DNA of 64,000 nt from Thiorhodovibrio winogradskyi (lineage in GTDB: Bacteria > Pseudomonadota > Gammaproteobacteria > Chromatiales > Chromatiaceae), in the NCBI RefSeq assembly GCF_036208045.1, contig NZ_CP121472.1, positions 4,599,531 to 4,663,530 of the forward strand, given 5' to 3'. The notes under the pieces were generated by a model. It was given only the letters and a program-made list of their open reading frames with translations, was not told the DNA's origin and ran no database searches. Shown here piece after piece: positions 17,215 through 26,775 of this stretch (position 1 is the first letter of the stretch; every line of letters starts with the position of its first letter). The position numbers and the translations under genes were made by a program.

Positions 17215-17472
17215 GGTTTTGCAGTCCGCCAGTCTGATCAGCACGCTGATCCCTCGGCGCTCGCGTGCCAGACCGAGGCGGAATACGACATGCCCAGCCC
17301 CCAGTCCGGGTTACCGAACCAGGCCACGGTATCCTCAGATATTGGCGAATTTCTTGGTGCCGGCCATCCAGAAGAGGGGCGCGAGGTACAGGCGCAAGGC
17401 CAGCGGGCCGAGAAAATCCAGCGCGCGGGTGATATCGAGCAGGTCTTGCAAACGTCGGGCCATGGTTAGCAT
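17215..17472 (-). pseudogene. second DoxX-like gene, frameshifted
   Basis: The minus strand from the ATG near 17472 reads MLTMARRLQDLLDITRALDFLGPLALRLYLAPLFWMAGTKKFANI and then a stop. Shifting one base restores a DoxX-like continuation (SEDTVAWFGNPDWGLGM). It also loses the expected C-terminal half before the next stop. It faces the intact doxX. Confidence 0.55.
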
Positions 17473-17765
17473 GGGGACTCTCCCTAAGGGTGTCTGGGTG
17501 TTTGGGTGATCAGGATGTCAGGTCTGTCGGAAAAGACCGCTTAGCGCGAAGGTTTCTTTCGCCGGCCATTTGACAGGAGTCTTTTTGAAGCCCGAGGATT
17601 CACGCGACGCGTGCTGCTGGTGTTGGCTGCATTGTATGCACCCCGGCTGAAAGATTTCGCCGGCGCTGGCGGTCTTTATCCATCAGCCCGGCGCGTTTGA
17701 GACAGTGCCAGCCGGGAAGCAGCCAACCCGGAGCGCACCAAGCGAAACCCCAACAGAGGCTACTG
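17473..17765. other. intergenic stretch
   Basis: About 290 bases lie between the divergent doxX remnant and the GMC operon and must contain the operon promoter. No motif could be assigned. Confidence 0.4.
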
Positions 17766-18416
17766 ATGATCCGACGCGACGCACCCACACAGTCACCGGC
17801 CCCTGCGGGGAATCCCCAGGCGGAGCTGCAAGCCTGGCATCAGACGCTCCTCGACCGCCGCGCCTTCCTCGCCCGCTGCGCCGGGGTGACGGTCGCCGGG
17901 CTGTTCGCGCCTCTGCTGGCGCGAGCCGCCACGGGGTCAGCCGCTCAAGGAACATCCTCTCAGCCAGCCAAAGCGCTCAGCGAAGCCGAGCAGTTGGCGC
18001 TGATCGACGCCGTGCAGCAGCATCTGTTCCCCTCAGAATCCGAAGAGCCCGGCGCGCGCGAGATCAACGCCCTGCCCTTCCTGCGCTTCGTACTGAAAGA
18101 TGCCAAGACCGACTCCGATGAGCCGGCCTTTATCCTGAATGGCGCCGGCTGGTTGGAGGACCTGAGCCGGCAACGCACCAGCCAGTCCTTCCTCGCCCTC
18201 GACAGCGCCGCGCGTGAGTCCCTGTTGCGCGAGACCGCCGCCAGCGAGGCCGGCGAGAATTGGCTGTCCACCCTGCTGTTGTATCTCATGGAAGCCCTGC
18301 TGACCGATCCGGCCTATGGCGGCAATCCCGATGGCATTGGCTGGCGCTGGTTGGAGCATATCCCCGGCTATCCGCGCCCGGATGCCGCGACCATCTACCC
18401 GAGGCTACCGCGATGA
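17766..18416 (+). CDS. gluconate 2-dehydrogenase subunit 3 family protein, GMC-dehydrogenase small subunit
   Basis: The 216-residue protein has a twin-arginine-like export signal (DRRAFLARCAGVTVAGLFAPLLARAA, arginines at 31-32). It continues with the family pattern LSEAEQLALIDAVQQHLFP and a C-terminal GG.P...GW.W.E..PG.P segment. Small subunits of this family escort the FAD-containing GMC subunit across the membrane as a complex. The ATG at 17766 is preferred over an upstream one because the signal sequence then lies near the N terminus. Its stop overlaps the start of the GMC subunit (ATGA). Confidence 0.85.
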   Translation: MIRRDAPTQSPAPAGNPQAELQAWHQTLLDRRAFLARCAGVTVAGLFAPLLARAATGSAAQGTSSQPAKALSEAEQLALIDAVQQHLFPSESEEPGAREINALPFLRFVLKDAKTDSDEPAFILNGAGWLEDLSRQRTSQSFLALDSAARESLLRETAASEAGENWLSTLLLYLMEALLTDPAYGGNPDGIGWRWLEHIPGYPRPDAATIYPRLPR

Positions 18417-20113
18417 CCGCAAGCAACACCGACACCGATTGCGATGTCTGCATCATCGGCAGTGGCGCCGGCGGCTCGCCCGTGGCCTGGCGGCTGGCCA
18501 AGGCCGGTCAGTCCGTGATCGTGCTGGAGAAAGGCCCCTGGCTTGAGGATCAACACTTTCGCAAGGATGAACTGGCCTGCTGCCGACGTGCGGTCTACAC
18601 CCCCGAGAAGCGCCTGGAGCCCCACGTGGTCGAGGACCGCGACGCCGATGGCGCCTGGGTGGCCAAGTCCACCGCCGAGTCCGGCTGGGACTTCTGGAAC
18701 GGCAACCTGGTCGGCGGCTCCAGCAATTTGATGAGCGGCTTTTTTCATCGGCTCAAGCCGGTGGATTTTCGCCAACTGGAGGAACTTGGCCCAATCGCGG
18801 GCGCCAACCGTGCCAACTGGCCGATCGGCTATGCCGATCTTGAACCCTATTACGATCAGGTCGAGCGCTTGGTCGGTATCTCCGGGGCGGTGACCGAGCA
18901 TCCGAACCTGGAGCCGCGCTCCAGCGCCGATTTTCCCTATCCACCGACACTGGAACATCCGGTGTCGGCCTGGATCGACGACGCCTGCGAACGCCTCGGC
19001 TATCACGCGCTGCGGGTGCCGCGCGCCATTCTATCGCGTGGGGCGCTGGGCCGGCGTGCCTGCGAGTATTCCGGCTATTGCGGCAGCTTTGGTTGTTCCA
19101 GCGGCGCCAAGGGCGGGGCGCGCGCGGCCTGGCTGACCCCGGCGCTGGCCACAGGGCGCTGCGATATCCGCCCCCGCGCCCAGGTGCTGCGGTTGTTGAG
19201 TGATGCGCGCGGCCGGGTGACCACCGCCGAATACGCCGATGCCGAGGGCAAGGTCCGACAAATCACTGCCAAGCGTTTTGTGGTGGCTTGCCAGGCGGTG
19301 GAGACCAGCCGCCTGTTGCTCAACTCCCCGGGGCCGAAGTTTCCCAATGGTCTGGCCAACAACTCCGGTCAGGTCGGGCGCAACCTGCTGTTCTCCGCCG
19401 GCGGCTCCGGCTCGGGCGATTTGGAATACGCCGCCCTGGGCGCGGAGCGCGCGGTGGCGCTCAAGACCATGGGACCTTTCGTCAATCGCGCCCTGGATGA
19501 CTGGTATCTAATCGAGGACAAGGGCTTCGCGGGCGCGGGGAACGAGCACCGGTACAAAGGCGGCATTGTCGAGTTCCTGCTCGCCCATCCCAATCCCACC
19601 GGTCTGGCCAATCGTGCTAAGTGGCGCAATGGCGAACTGGTCTGGGGCTTGCCACTGAAGCGCCGCTTGGAACAGTGGTTTCGCACCGACCGCACCCTGC
19701 GTTTCGAGGTGTTCTGCGACTGGCTGCCAACCGATGATTGCTTTGTCAGTCTGGACCCCAAGGTCAAAGACCGCTGGGGCCAACCGGTGGCGCGCATCCG
19801 CATCGGCCATCACCCCCATGATCTGCAAGTCGGGCGTTATCTGGCCGACAAAGCCGAGCGGGTCCTGAAGGAACTGGGCGCGGCGCGGGTGCGCTCCAGC
19901 ATCAGCGGTGCGCCACCGCCCAATCTGATGGCCGGCGGTTGTCGCTTTGGGACTGATCCCAAGACCTCGGTGCTGGACGCCGACTGTCGCGCCCATGAGG
20001 TCGAGAATCTCTTCGTCACCGACGGCAGCTTCATGCCCACCGGCGGCAGCGTGCCCTATACCTGGACCATCTATGCCAATGCGCTGCGGGTGGCGGAGGG
20101 GATGTTGGGATGA
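18413..20113 (+). CDS. GMC-family FAD-dependent dehydrogenase, large subunit
   Basis: The 566-residue flavoprotein begins with CDVCIIGSGAGGSPVAWRLA (dinucleotide motif near 15-21). It has the GMC block GNLVGGSSNLMSG, a cysteine-rich CEYSGYCGSFGCSSGAKGG segment as in gluconate/sorbitol dehydrogenases, and the C-terminal VTDGSFMPTGGSVPYTWTIYANALR. It oxidises a sugar or alcohol in the periplasm and passes electrons onward. The usual third, cytochrome c subunit is not adjacent. The ATG at 18413 overlaps the small-subunit stop. The next frame also overlaps by four bases. Confidence 0.88.
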   Translation: MTASNTDTDCDVCIIGSGAGGSPVAWRLAKAGQSVIVLEKGPWLEDQHFRKDELACCRRAVYTPEKRLEPHVVEDRDADGAWVAKSTAESGWDFWNGNLVGGSSNLMSGFFHRLKPVDFRQLEELGPIAGANRANWPIGYADLEPYYDQVERLVGISGAVTEHPNLEPRSSADFPYPPTLEHPVSAWIDDACERLGYHALRVPRAILSRGALGRRACEYSGYCGSFGCSSGAKGGARAAWLTPALATGRCDIRPRAQVLRLLSDARGRVTTAEYADAEGKVRQITAKRFVVACQAVETSRLLLNSPGPKFPNGLANNSGQVGRNLLFSAGGSGSGDLEYAALGAERAVALKTMGPFVNRALDDWYLIEDKGFAGAGNEHRYKGGIVEFLLAHPNPTGLANRAKWRNGELVWGLPLKRRLEQWFRTDRTLRFEVFCDWLPTDDCFVSLDPKVKDRWGQPVARIRIGHHPHDLQVGRYLADKAERVLKELGAARVRSSISGAPPPNLMAGGCRFGTDPKTSVLDADCRAHEVENLFVTDGSFMPTGGSVPYTWTIYANALRVAEGMLG

Positions 20114-20607
20114 GCGAGATCGACACGGGCATGATGGCCCACAGTATTCAACTGGCGGTGGCGCCGGTGTTCCTGCTGACCGGCATCGGCGCCTTGCTCG
20201 GGGTCATCGACGGGCGCATCGCGCGCGTCAGTGATGACTGCTTGCCTCTGGTGGCTGTGCAGGATCCACTCACCTTGGCGCCGCATTCGGAGCCCGAGCC
20301 GGATCTGATGCTGCTGCGCCCGCGCGATGATTTTTATGAGGGCGCGAATCCGACGCCCGCCGATACCCTGCTGGTGATTGAAATTTGCGACAGCTCGCTG
20401 CGTTACGACCGCGAAGTCAAGGTGCCACTGTACGCCGCTCAAGGTGTCCCCGAGGTCTGGCTGGTGGATCTTCAGCACCGCCGCCTGGAACTCTATCGGG
20501 AAGCCTCCGCCGATGGGTATCGGCTGATGTTGCGCCCCGCGCCGGGCGAGGTGGTCGCGCCGGTGTTGTTGCCAGATGTGCGCCTGCGCGTCGATGAACT
20601 CTGGTAG
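20110..20607 (+). CDS. chimera: DUF2721 N terminus joined to Uma2-family nuclease-like C terminus
   Basis: The first ~35 residues (MAHSIQLAVAPVFLLTGIGALLGVI..RIAR) match the N terminus of DUF2721 membrane proteins. The remaining ~125 residues are the C-terminal part of a Uma2-family PD-(D/E)XK-like protein (PEPDLMLLRPRDDFY, LLVIEICDSSLRYDREVKVPLYA..GVPEVWLVDL). Both halves are truncated relative to their families, so a deletion probably fused two unrelated genes in frame. The Uma2 acidic residues D, E and the EVK lysine remain. Whether the product is functional is unknown. Its start overlaps the GMC stop (ATGA). Confidence 0.7.
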   Translation: MSEIDTGMMAHSIQLAVAPVFLLTGIGALLGVIDGRIARVSDDCLPLVAVQDPLTLAPHSEPEPDLMLLRPRDDFYEGANPTPADTLLVIEICDSSLRYDREVKVPLYAAQGVPEVWLVDLQHRRLELYREASADGYRLMLRPAPGEVVAPVLLPDVRLRVDELW

Positions 20608-20779
20608 CCTTTTCTTTTGGGCGGTAAGCACCAGGTTCTTTTCCACCTCCAGCACCGATCCCCGCCGTCACGGAACGCCCATGGTCGTCGTTCTTCGGCA
20701 GCTTCAGCCAAAAAACACCTTGCTCGCCGTGTAGCCAATGCGTACCTTGGCTCGGGTGGCGAGGAAGAAGCCCAGCGCC

Positions 20780-20990
20780 AGCACTTTCATGACTTCCTCG
20801 GCGCCCAGGCTGCGCCCGAAGACGTGATGCTGTGTGCGTCGCCGGAAGAAGGCCCGGGTCGCCAGCAGAGGATATTGGCCTCCAGTTCCTCGCCGATGGC
20901 CACCACCGCCACGTCGTGGTTGCCGACGCCGGCCTCGCGCAGGGCCTGTTCGTCGTGCCCCATGCGACTGGGCAACCGCCGTCCGCTCCG
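20780..20990 (-). pseudogene. possible remnant of TrkA/KtrA-type potassium-channel regulator
   Basis: The minus strand reads MGHDEQALREAGVGNHDVAVVAIGEELEANIL, which resembles the NAD-binding TrkA-N domain (ATDEQALREAGV..ADVAVVAIGENLEASIL). No full-length frame continues on either side. It lies directly upstream of, and divergent from, the trkH gene, whose partner such a protein would be. Confidence 0.45.
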
Positions 20991-21083
20991 ACCCGCGCGA
21001 CGCAGTGCGTTCGCACTGAAGTATCGCCGTGGCGGTAGAATCCTCGCTCGTCTCTTTAATCATCGGATGTCGAGTCACCGGCC

Positions 21084-22529
21084 ATGCATTGGCGCGCGAT
21101 TTTTCGCCTGTTCGGCGTGCTGTTTCTGTTCTACAGCCTGAGTTTTCTGCCGTCGCTGGGCATCGCCTGGCTGTACCGCGACGGCCAGATCCAGGTGTTC
21201 GCGGCGTCCTGGCTGCTGTCGGCGATCCTGGGGGTGCTTTTGTGGCTGCCCAATCGCAATGATCCGCGGGCGCTCTCGGTGCGCGAGGCGTTCTTCGTGG
21301 TAACGCTCTTTTGGGCACTGCTCGGGGCCATCGGTGGTTTGCCCTTCGTGCTGGGGCTGCATCTGTCTTTTACCGACGCGGTGTTTGAGTCCATCTCCGG
21401 TTTCACCACCACGGGCGCCACCGTCATCATTGGGCTTGATGCCTTGCCGGCGTCGATTCTTTATCACCGCCAGCAGATCCAATGGCTCGGCGGCATGGGC
21501 ATGATCGTGCTGGCGGTGGCCATTTTGCCGCTGATGGGCGTGGGCGGCAGTCAGCTCTATCGCGCCGAGTCCTCCGGGGTGGCCAAGTTCGAGAAGCTCA
21601 CCCCGCGTATCGCCGAGACCGCGCGATCGCTGTGGGGACTCTATGTCGGCCTGACGCTGGCCTGTGCGCTGGCCTTCTGGGGCGCGGGCATGACGCTGTT
21701 TGATGCCGTCGGTCATGCTTTCGCGACTGTCGCCACCGGTGGATTCTCCACCCATGATGCCAGCATGGGCTGGTTTGACAGCCCGCTGATCGAGAGCATT
21801 GCCATTGTCTTCATGCTCGCCGGCGGGGTGAACTTCGCGGTGCATTTCATTGCCTGGCAGCGGTTCGATCCGCTGGCCTATGGACGCGATCCGGAGGTGC
21901 GGGTCTACGGCTGGCTGTTTCTCGGCGGCAGTCTGTTCGTGGCGCTGAGCCTGGTGTGGACCCACGCCTATGCCAGCTTTGGCGAATCGCTGCGCCATGG
22001 CGCCTTTCAGGTCGCCTCCATCCTCATCAGCACCGGCTTTGGCACCGCCACTTTCGGCGATTGGCCACGACATATTCCGCTCACCCTGATCATTTTGTCG
22101 TTCATCGGCGGCTGCATCGGCTCGACCGCCGGCGGCATGAAGGTGCTGCGGATTCTGCTCATGACCCGTCAGGGCGTGCAGCAATTGTTTCATCTCGCCC
22201 ATCCGCGCGCCCAAATCAGCCTCAAGCTCGGCGGTCGCCCGGTGGATCAGGACACCCAGTTTTCCATCTGGGGCTTCGCGGTGCTCTATACCTCCGTGAG
22301 CCTGCTGCTGACCGTGGGGATGATGGCGCTGGGGCTGGATTTCATCAGCGCGGTCGGCGCCGTGGTGGCGACCATCAATCTGCTCGGTCCAGGGCTGGGT
22401 GAGGTGGCCGCCAGTTTCGCCACGGTCGATGACGCGGTGAAATGGCTGTCGGTCTTCGCCATGCTGGTCGGGCGCCTGGAGGTCTTTACCCTGCTGATTT
22501 TGTTCCTGCCGGCTTATTGGCGGGGGTGA
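21084..22529 (+). CDS. TrkH-family potassium uptake protein
   Basis: The 481-residue membrane protein has the four-repeat TrkH/KtrB layout. The selectivity-filter segments are visible as SGFTTTGAT, ATVATGGFST, STGFGT and NLLGPGLG. It imports potassium across the inner membrane with a cytoplasmic TrkA/KtrA-type regulatory partner. A partner remnant lies just upstream on the opposite strand, so an intact partner would have to be encoded elsewhere. Confidence 0.92.
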   Translation: MHWRAIFRLFGVLFLFYSLSFLPSLGIAWLYRDGQIQVFAASWLLSAILGVLLWLPNRNDPRALSVREAFFVVTLFWALLGAIGGLPFVLGLHLSFTDAVFESISGFTTTGATVIIGLDALPASILYHRQQIQWLGGMGMIVLAVAILPLMGVGGSQLYRAESSGVAKFEKLTPRIAETARSLWGLYVGLTLACALAFWGAGMTLFDAVGHAFATVATGGFSTHDASMGWFDSPLIESIAIVFMLAGGVNFAVHFIAWQRFDPLAYGRDPEVRVYGWLFLGGSLFVALSLVWTHAYASFGESLRHGAFQVASILISTGFGTATFGDWPRHIPLTLIILSFIGGCIGSTAGGMKVLRILLMTRQGVQQLFHLAHPRAQISLKLGGRPVDQDTQFSIWGFAVLYTSVSLLLTVGMMALGLDFISAVGAVVATINLLGPGLGEVAASFATVDDAVKWLSVFAMLVGRLEVFTLLILFLPAYWRG

Positions 22530-22649
22530 TACCGGCGCCTGAGTTCAGGACAAGGGTATGCGGCGGCTGGGGCGACCGGTCATGCTGGCTGACAGCCGGG
22601 AGTTGCGCAGCGTAGAATGAGCGCCATTGCGGGTTCGCAGGGGTCACCG

Positions 22650-25600
22650 ATGAACGACACAGATATCAACGCCTTCATCGCGCGCTGGGGCGGCGGGGTC
22701 AGCCACGGTGGCAACGAGCGCGCCAACCTGCAGCTGTTCCTGACCGAATTCTGCACCCTGCTCGATCTGCCGCGGCCCGACCCGGCGCGCGCCGACAACA
22801 GCCAGAACGCCTATGTCTTCGAGCGCTCCGTGACCGAGCACAAGGCCGACGGCAGCACCACCCCACGGGCGCTTGATCTCTACCGGCGCGGCTGCTTCGT
22901 GCTCGAAGGCAAGGACACCGGCAAACAAACCGGCAGTGACGGCTGGGACGCGGCCATGGTCAAGGCGCATAAGCAGGCCGAGCATTACGTCAAGGCGTTG
23001 CCCGCCGCGGAAGGCCGGCCACCCTTTATCATCGTGGTCGATGTGGGGCGCGCCTTCGTGCTGTATTCGGAATTCACCTGCACCGGCGGCAACTACGTCC
23101 CCTATCCCGATCCGCGCGCTTACCGCATTGGCCTGGAAGATCTGCGCTCGCAGGACATCCGCACACGCCTGCGCGCCCTGTGGCTCGATCCGCTGAGCCT
23201 GGACCCAAGCCGCCGCGCCGCGGAGCTGACATGGAAAATCGCCGCCGCCCTCGCCCGCTTGGCAAAATCGCTCGAAGAGAGCGGGGCGGGCGCCGAACGC
23301 GTCGCCGGCTTTCTGTCGCGCTGTCTGTTCACCATGTTTGCCGAGGATGTCGAGCTGCTCCCGGCCAACAGCTTCTCCGCGCTGCTCGGGCGCCTGCAAC
23401 AACAGCCCGAGGCCTTCCCGGACGCGCTCAAGAGCCTGTGGCAGAGCATGCACAGCGGCGGCTTTTGCGGTGTCCTCACGACCCAGGTGCTGCGCTTCAA
23501 TGGCGGCCTGTTCGAGGACGCCGACCCCCTGCCACTCACCGCCGAGCAAATCGGCCAACTGATCGACGCCGCGCGCGCCGACTGGCGCGAGGTAGAGCCG
23601 GCCATCTTCGGCACTCTGCTTGAGCGCGCCCTCAACCCGCGCGAGCGCCATAAGCTCGGCGCTCACTACACCCCGCGCGCCTATGTCGAGCGCCTGGTGA
23701 TGCCCACGGTCATCGAGCCGCTGCGCGCCGACTGGGAGCTGGTGCAGGTCGCGGCCCGGAATTACCAGCGCCAGGGCAAGCCGGAGGCGGCGCTGGCCGA
23801 AGTCAAGAACTTCCACGGCCGGCTCTGTGTGACCCGGGTGCTCGACCCGGCCTGCGGCAGCGGCAATTTCCTCTATGTCGCCTTGGAGCACATGAAGCGA
23901 CTTGAGGGCGAGGTGCTCAACCTGCTGCGTGACTTAAGCCCGCAAAGCCAGATGGACAGCGAGGGCTTCACCGTCGACCCGCATCAGTTCCTCGGCCTGG
24001 AGGTCAACCCGCGCGCCGCGCGCATTGCCGAGATCGTCCTGTGGATCGGCTTCCTGCAATGGCACTTCCGCACCCATGGCCAGGTCAATCCGCCCGAGCC
24101 GGTGCTGCGCGACTTCAAGAACATCGAATGCCGCGATGCCCTGATCCAGGCCCAGGCGCGCGAGCCGCTGCTGGATGAGCAAGGCCAGCCTGTCACCGTC
24201 TGGGATGGACGCAGCGTCAAACCGAGCCCCATCACCGGCGAGCCGATTCCCGACGAGCGCGCGCGCCTGCCGGTTTACCGCTATCTCGAACCGCGCCGCG
24301 CCGAGTGGCCGCAAGCGGATTTCATCGTCGGCAATCCGCCCTTCATCGGCGCCGCCGCCATGCGCCGCGCCCTGGGCGACGGCTATGTCGATGCCGTGCG
24401 CACCGTCTATAGCGGCCAGGTGCCGGACTCGGCGGATTTTGTCATGTACTGGTGGCAGATCGCCGCCGAGAAAGTCAGGAAGGGCGAGGCGCGCCGCTTC
24501 GGCTTCATCACCACCAACAGCCTTCGCCAGACCTTCAACCGCCGGGTACTCGAGCCGCATCTCAATGATGCCAAGTCGCCCTTGTCGCTGGTGTTCGCGG
24601 TGCCGGATCACCCCTGGGTGGAGGCCAGCGACGGCGCGCAAGTGCGCATCGCCATGACGGTCGGCGCGCCGGGTGAGCAACAGGGGCTGCTGCGCAAGGT
24701 GACCGCCGAGCGTTCGGGGGAGGAGGATGCACGGGCCGTTGAACTGAGCGAGCGCGAGGGTAAGCTGTTTGCGGATCTGGCGATTGGGGCGGATGTGGCG
24801 GGATCATCGCCGCTTATCGCAAACTCATCAGTAGCATCGAGAGGTGTGCAACTGATCGGATCTGGATTTATCGTCAACGGGGAAGAAGCTCTAGCGCTTG
24901 GTCTGGGTCATGAACCGGGCATGGAAGCGGTGATTCGCGATTACCGCAATGGTCGCGATCTCACCCAGAGCCCGCGCGGGGTGAAGGTCATCGATCTGTT
25001 CGGACTGGATGTCGAGCAGGTCCGTCAGCGGTATCCGGCCATCTATCAGCGCGTGCTGGAACGGGTGAAGCCGGAGCGGGATCAAAACAATCGCGCATCC
25101 TATCGCAATCACTGGTGGATTTTCGGCGAGCCACGGAAGGACTGGCGCGCGATGAGCGCCGGATTGAGCCGCTACATTGCCACCGTTGAAACGACCAAGC
25201 ACCGCATTTTCGCTTGGCTCGACGCCAACATCCTGCCCGACAACATGCTGGTCAATATCGCCAGCGATGATGCCTTCCTGCTTGGCGTGCTCTCCAGTCG
25301 CCTGCATGGCATCTGGGCGCTGGCAACCGGCGGTCGTCTTGGGGTCGGCAATGACCCGCGCTACAACAAAACCCGCTGCTTCGAGACCTTCCCCTTCCCC
25401 GTCGCCGGTGACACCCAAATCGCCACCATCCGCGATCTCGCCGAGCAGATCGACGCCCACCGCAAACGCCAGCAGGCCAAGCATCCCTCGCTCACCCTAA
25501 CCGGCCTCTATAACGTCCTCGACGCCCAGCGCCACCAACGGCCGCTGACCGAAAAGGAACAAGCCATCAACAACCATGGCCTGGTCACCCTGCTGCGCGA

Positions 25601-26132
25601 ACTGCACGACCAGCTCGATGCCGCCGTCTTCGCCGCCTACGGCTGGCAGGATCTGGCCAAAAAGTTGGTAGGCCGCCCCGGCGCCACCTGTCCCTGGCCC
25701 GACAAACCTGCCGAGCAGACCGAAGCCGAGGAAGAACTGCTCACCCGCCTGGTCGCCCTGAACGCCGAGCGCGCCGCCGGGGAAGCCCAAGGCGCCATCC
25801 ACTGGCTGCGCCCCGATTACCAAAACCCGGAAGCGCCGACCACCACCACCGGCGAACAACACACCGCCGACCTCGACACTCCTGCTCCCGAGACCAGCAG
25901 CGCGAAGTCGAAACAGGGCAAAATGAAATTCCCAAGCCTGCGCGCCGGGATGCTGGCGCAAGTCGCCGCCGTCAAAGACATGCTCGGCAAGCAGGCGCGC
26001 AGCCTCGACGAGTTGACAGAGGAGTTCACCGAGCCCAACAAAAACCGCCCCAAGATCGCCGACATCCTCGCCACCCTCGAATCGCTGGGCTTCCTGCAAC
26101 GCGAGGGCGAGCGCTACCGGCTCACGCGCTAA
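22650..26132 (+). CDS. MmeI-like class I DNA methyltransferase with nuclease domain (type IIG/IIL restriction-modification)
   Basis: The protein has about 1160 residues. Its N-terminal domain contains an Asp76...Glu86-Gly-Lys88 arrangement (DLYRRGCFVLEGK) consistent with a PD-(D/E)XK nuclease. A helical connector leads to the methyltransferase with DPACGSGNFLYVA (SAM binding) and VGNPPF (catalytic motif IV for N6-adenine), followed by a specificity-type region (NRASYRNHWWIFGEPR) and a C-terminal winged-helix tail. The single-chain design matches MmeI-like enzymes that both methylate and cleave. I choose the ATG at 22650, which has AGGGG at good spacing; another ATG lies at 22617. A toxin-antitoxin-like pair and a GmrSD-like remnant follow. 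Confidence 0.87.
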   Translation: MNDTDINAFIARWGGGVSHGGNERANLQLFLTEFCTLLDLPRPDPARADNSQNAYVFERSVTEHKADGSTTPRALDLYRRGCFVLEGKDTGKQTGSDGWDAAMVKAHKQAEHYVKALPAAEGRPPFIIVVDVGRAFVLYSEFTCTGGNYVPYPDPRAYRIGLEDLRSQDIRTRLRALWLDPLSLDPSRRAAELTWKIAAALARLAKSLEESGAGAERVAGFLSRCLFTMFAEDVELLPANSFSALLGRLQQQPEAFPDALKSLWQSMHSGGFCGVLTTQVLRFNGGLFEDADPLPLTAEQIGQLIDAARADWREVEPAIFGTLLERALNPRERHKLGAHYTPRAYVERLVMPTVIEPLRADWELVQVAARNYQRQGKPEAALAEVKNFHGRLCVTRVLDPACGSGNFLYVALEHMKRLEGEVLNLLRDLSPQSQMDSEGFTVDPHQFLGLEVNPRAARIAEIVLWIGFLQWHFRTHGQVNPPEPVLRDFKNIECRDALIQAQAREPLLDEQGQPVTVWDGRSVKPSPITGEPIPDERARLPVYRYLEPRRAEWPQADFIVGNPPFIGAAAMRRALGDGYVDAVRTVYSGQVPDSADFVMYWWQIAAEKVRKGEARRFGFITTNSLRQTFNRRVLEPHLNDAKSPLSLVFAVPDHPWVEASDGAQVRIAMTVGAPGEQQGLLRKVTAERSGEEDARAVELSEREGKLFADLAIGADVAGSSPLIANSSVASRGVQLIGSGFIVNGEEALALGLGHEPGMEAVIRDYRNGRDLTQSPRGVKVIDLFGLDVEQVRQRYPAIYQRVLERVKPERDQNNRASYRNHWWIFGEPRKDWRAMSAGLSRYIATVETTKHRIFAWLDANILPDNMLVNIASDDAFLLGVLSSRLHGIWALATGGRLGVGNDPRYNKTRCFETFPFPVAGDTQIATIRDLAEQIDAHRKRQQAKHPSLTLTGLYNVLDAQRHQRPLTEKEQAINNHGLVTLLRELHDQLDAAVFAAYGWQDLAKKLVGRPGATCPWPDKPAEQTEAEEELLTRLVALNAERAAGEAQGAIHWLRPDYQNPEAPTTTTGEQHTADLDTPAPETSSAKSKQGKMKFPSLRAGMLAQVAAVKDMLGKQARSLDELTEEFTEPNKNRPKIADILATLESLGFLQREGERYRLTR

Positions 26133-26170
26133 AAGGGCAATCGAACGGAACACCAAAGTAGATCAGACAA

Positions 26171-26419
26171 ATGAACAATGACTTACTACAACGCATCACC
26201 GTTGATCCACGCATCTTCGGTGGCAAACCCATCATCCGTGGGCGACGCCTAGCCGTGGAGCATGTTCTAGGTATGCTCGCCGCGGGAGATGACATCGACA
26301 TCCTGCTCGAAGGCTATCCCTGGTTGGAGCGCGAGGACATTCTGGCTTGCTTGGCGTATGCCCATCGGCTCGTTGAGCACGAGCGGGTTGAACCTCTGAT
26401 GGTCGATGCGGCCGCATGA
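26171..26419 (+). CDS. DUF433 family protein, putative antitoxin
   Basis: The 82-residue protein has the DUF433 pattern ITVDPRIFGGKPIIRGRRLAVEHVLGMLAAG, then YPWLEREDILACLAYA. Such proteins are helix-turn-helix antitoxins paired with DUF5615 PIN-like toxins. The next gene overlaps it by four bases. Confidence 0.85.
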   Translation: MNNDLLQRITVDPRIFGGKPIIRGRRLAVEHVLGMLAAGDDIDILLEGYPWLEREDILACLAYAHRLVEHERVEPLMVDAAA

Positions 26420-26775
26420 AGCTGCTGCTGGATACCTGCGTTTGGGGCGGCGCCGCGGCATTCCTTGCAGCCGCCGGTCATGATGTGCGCTGGATGGGAG
26501 ACATTGAACCCGACCCCGGCGATGAAGCCATCATGACACGCGCGTTCAGCGAGGCGCGCGTCCTCGTTACATTGGACAAGGACTTTGGTGAGCTTGCCAT
26601 TGTTCACCGTCGTCCGCACTGCGGAATTGTAAGGCTTGTCGATTTACCAGCCCGCCAACAGGGGGCCTATTGCGCAGCCGTCGTCGAGCGTTATGCCGCT
26701 GAACTCGCCCAAGGTGCCATCTTGACCGTCACAGCCGAGCGCGTGCGGGTTCGCGGCGGGACTCACCATGACTGA
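26416..26775 (+). CDS. DUF5615 PIN-like protein, putative toxin
   Basis: The 119-residue protein has the PIN-like acidic pattern: LLLDTCVW near the N terminus, DVRWM.D near residue 30, DEAIMTRAFSEARVLVTLDKDFGEL in the middle. DUF5615 proteins are predicted ribonucleases and toxin partners of DUF433. The overlap with the upstream antitoxin gene and with the next frame shows a compact unit. Confidence 0.85.
   Translation: MKLLLDTCVWGGAAAFLAAAGHDVRWMGDIEPDPGDEAIMTRAFSEARVLVTLDKDFGELAIVHRRPHCGIVRLVDLPARQQGAYCAAVVERYAAELAQGAILTVTAERVRVRGGTHHD

Noticed and set aside
22644-23891. 415-codon minus-strand open frame opposite the MmeI-like gene
   Set aside because: It is an antisense shadow; the nuclease and methylase motifs are on the plus strand.
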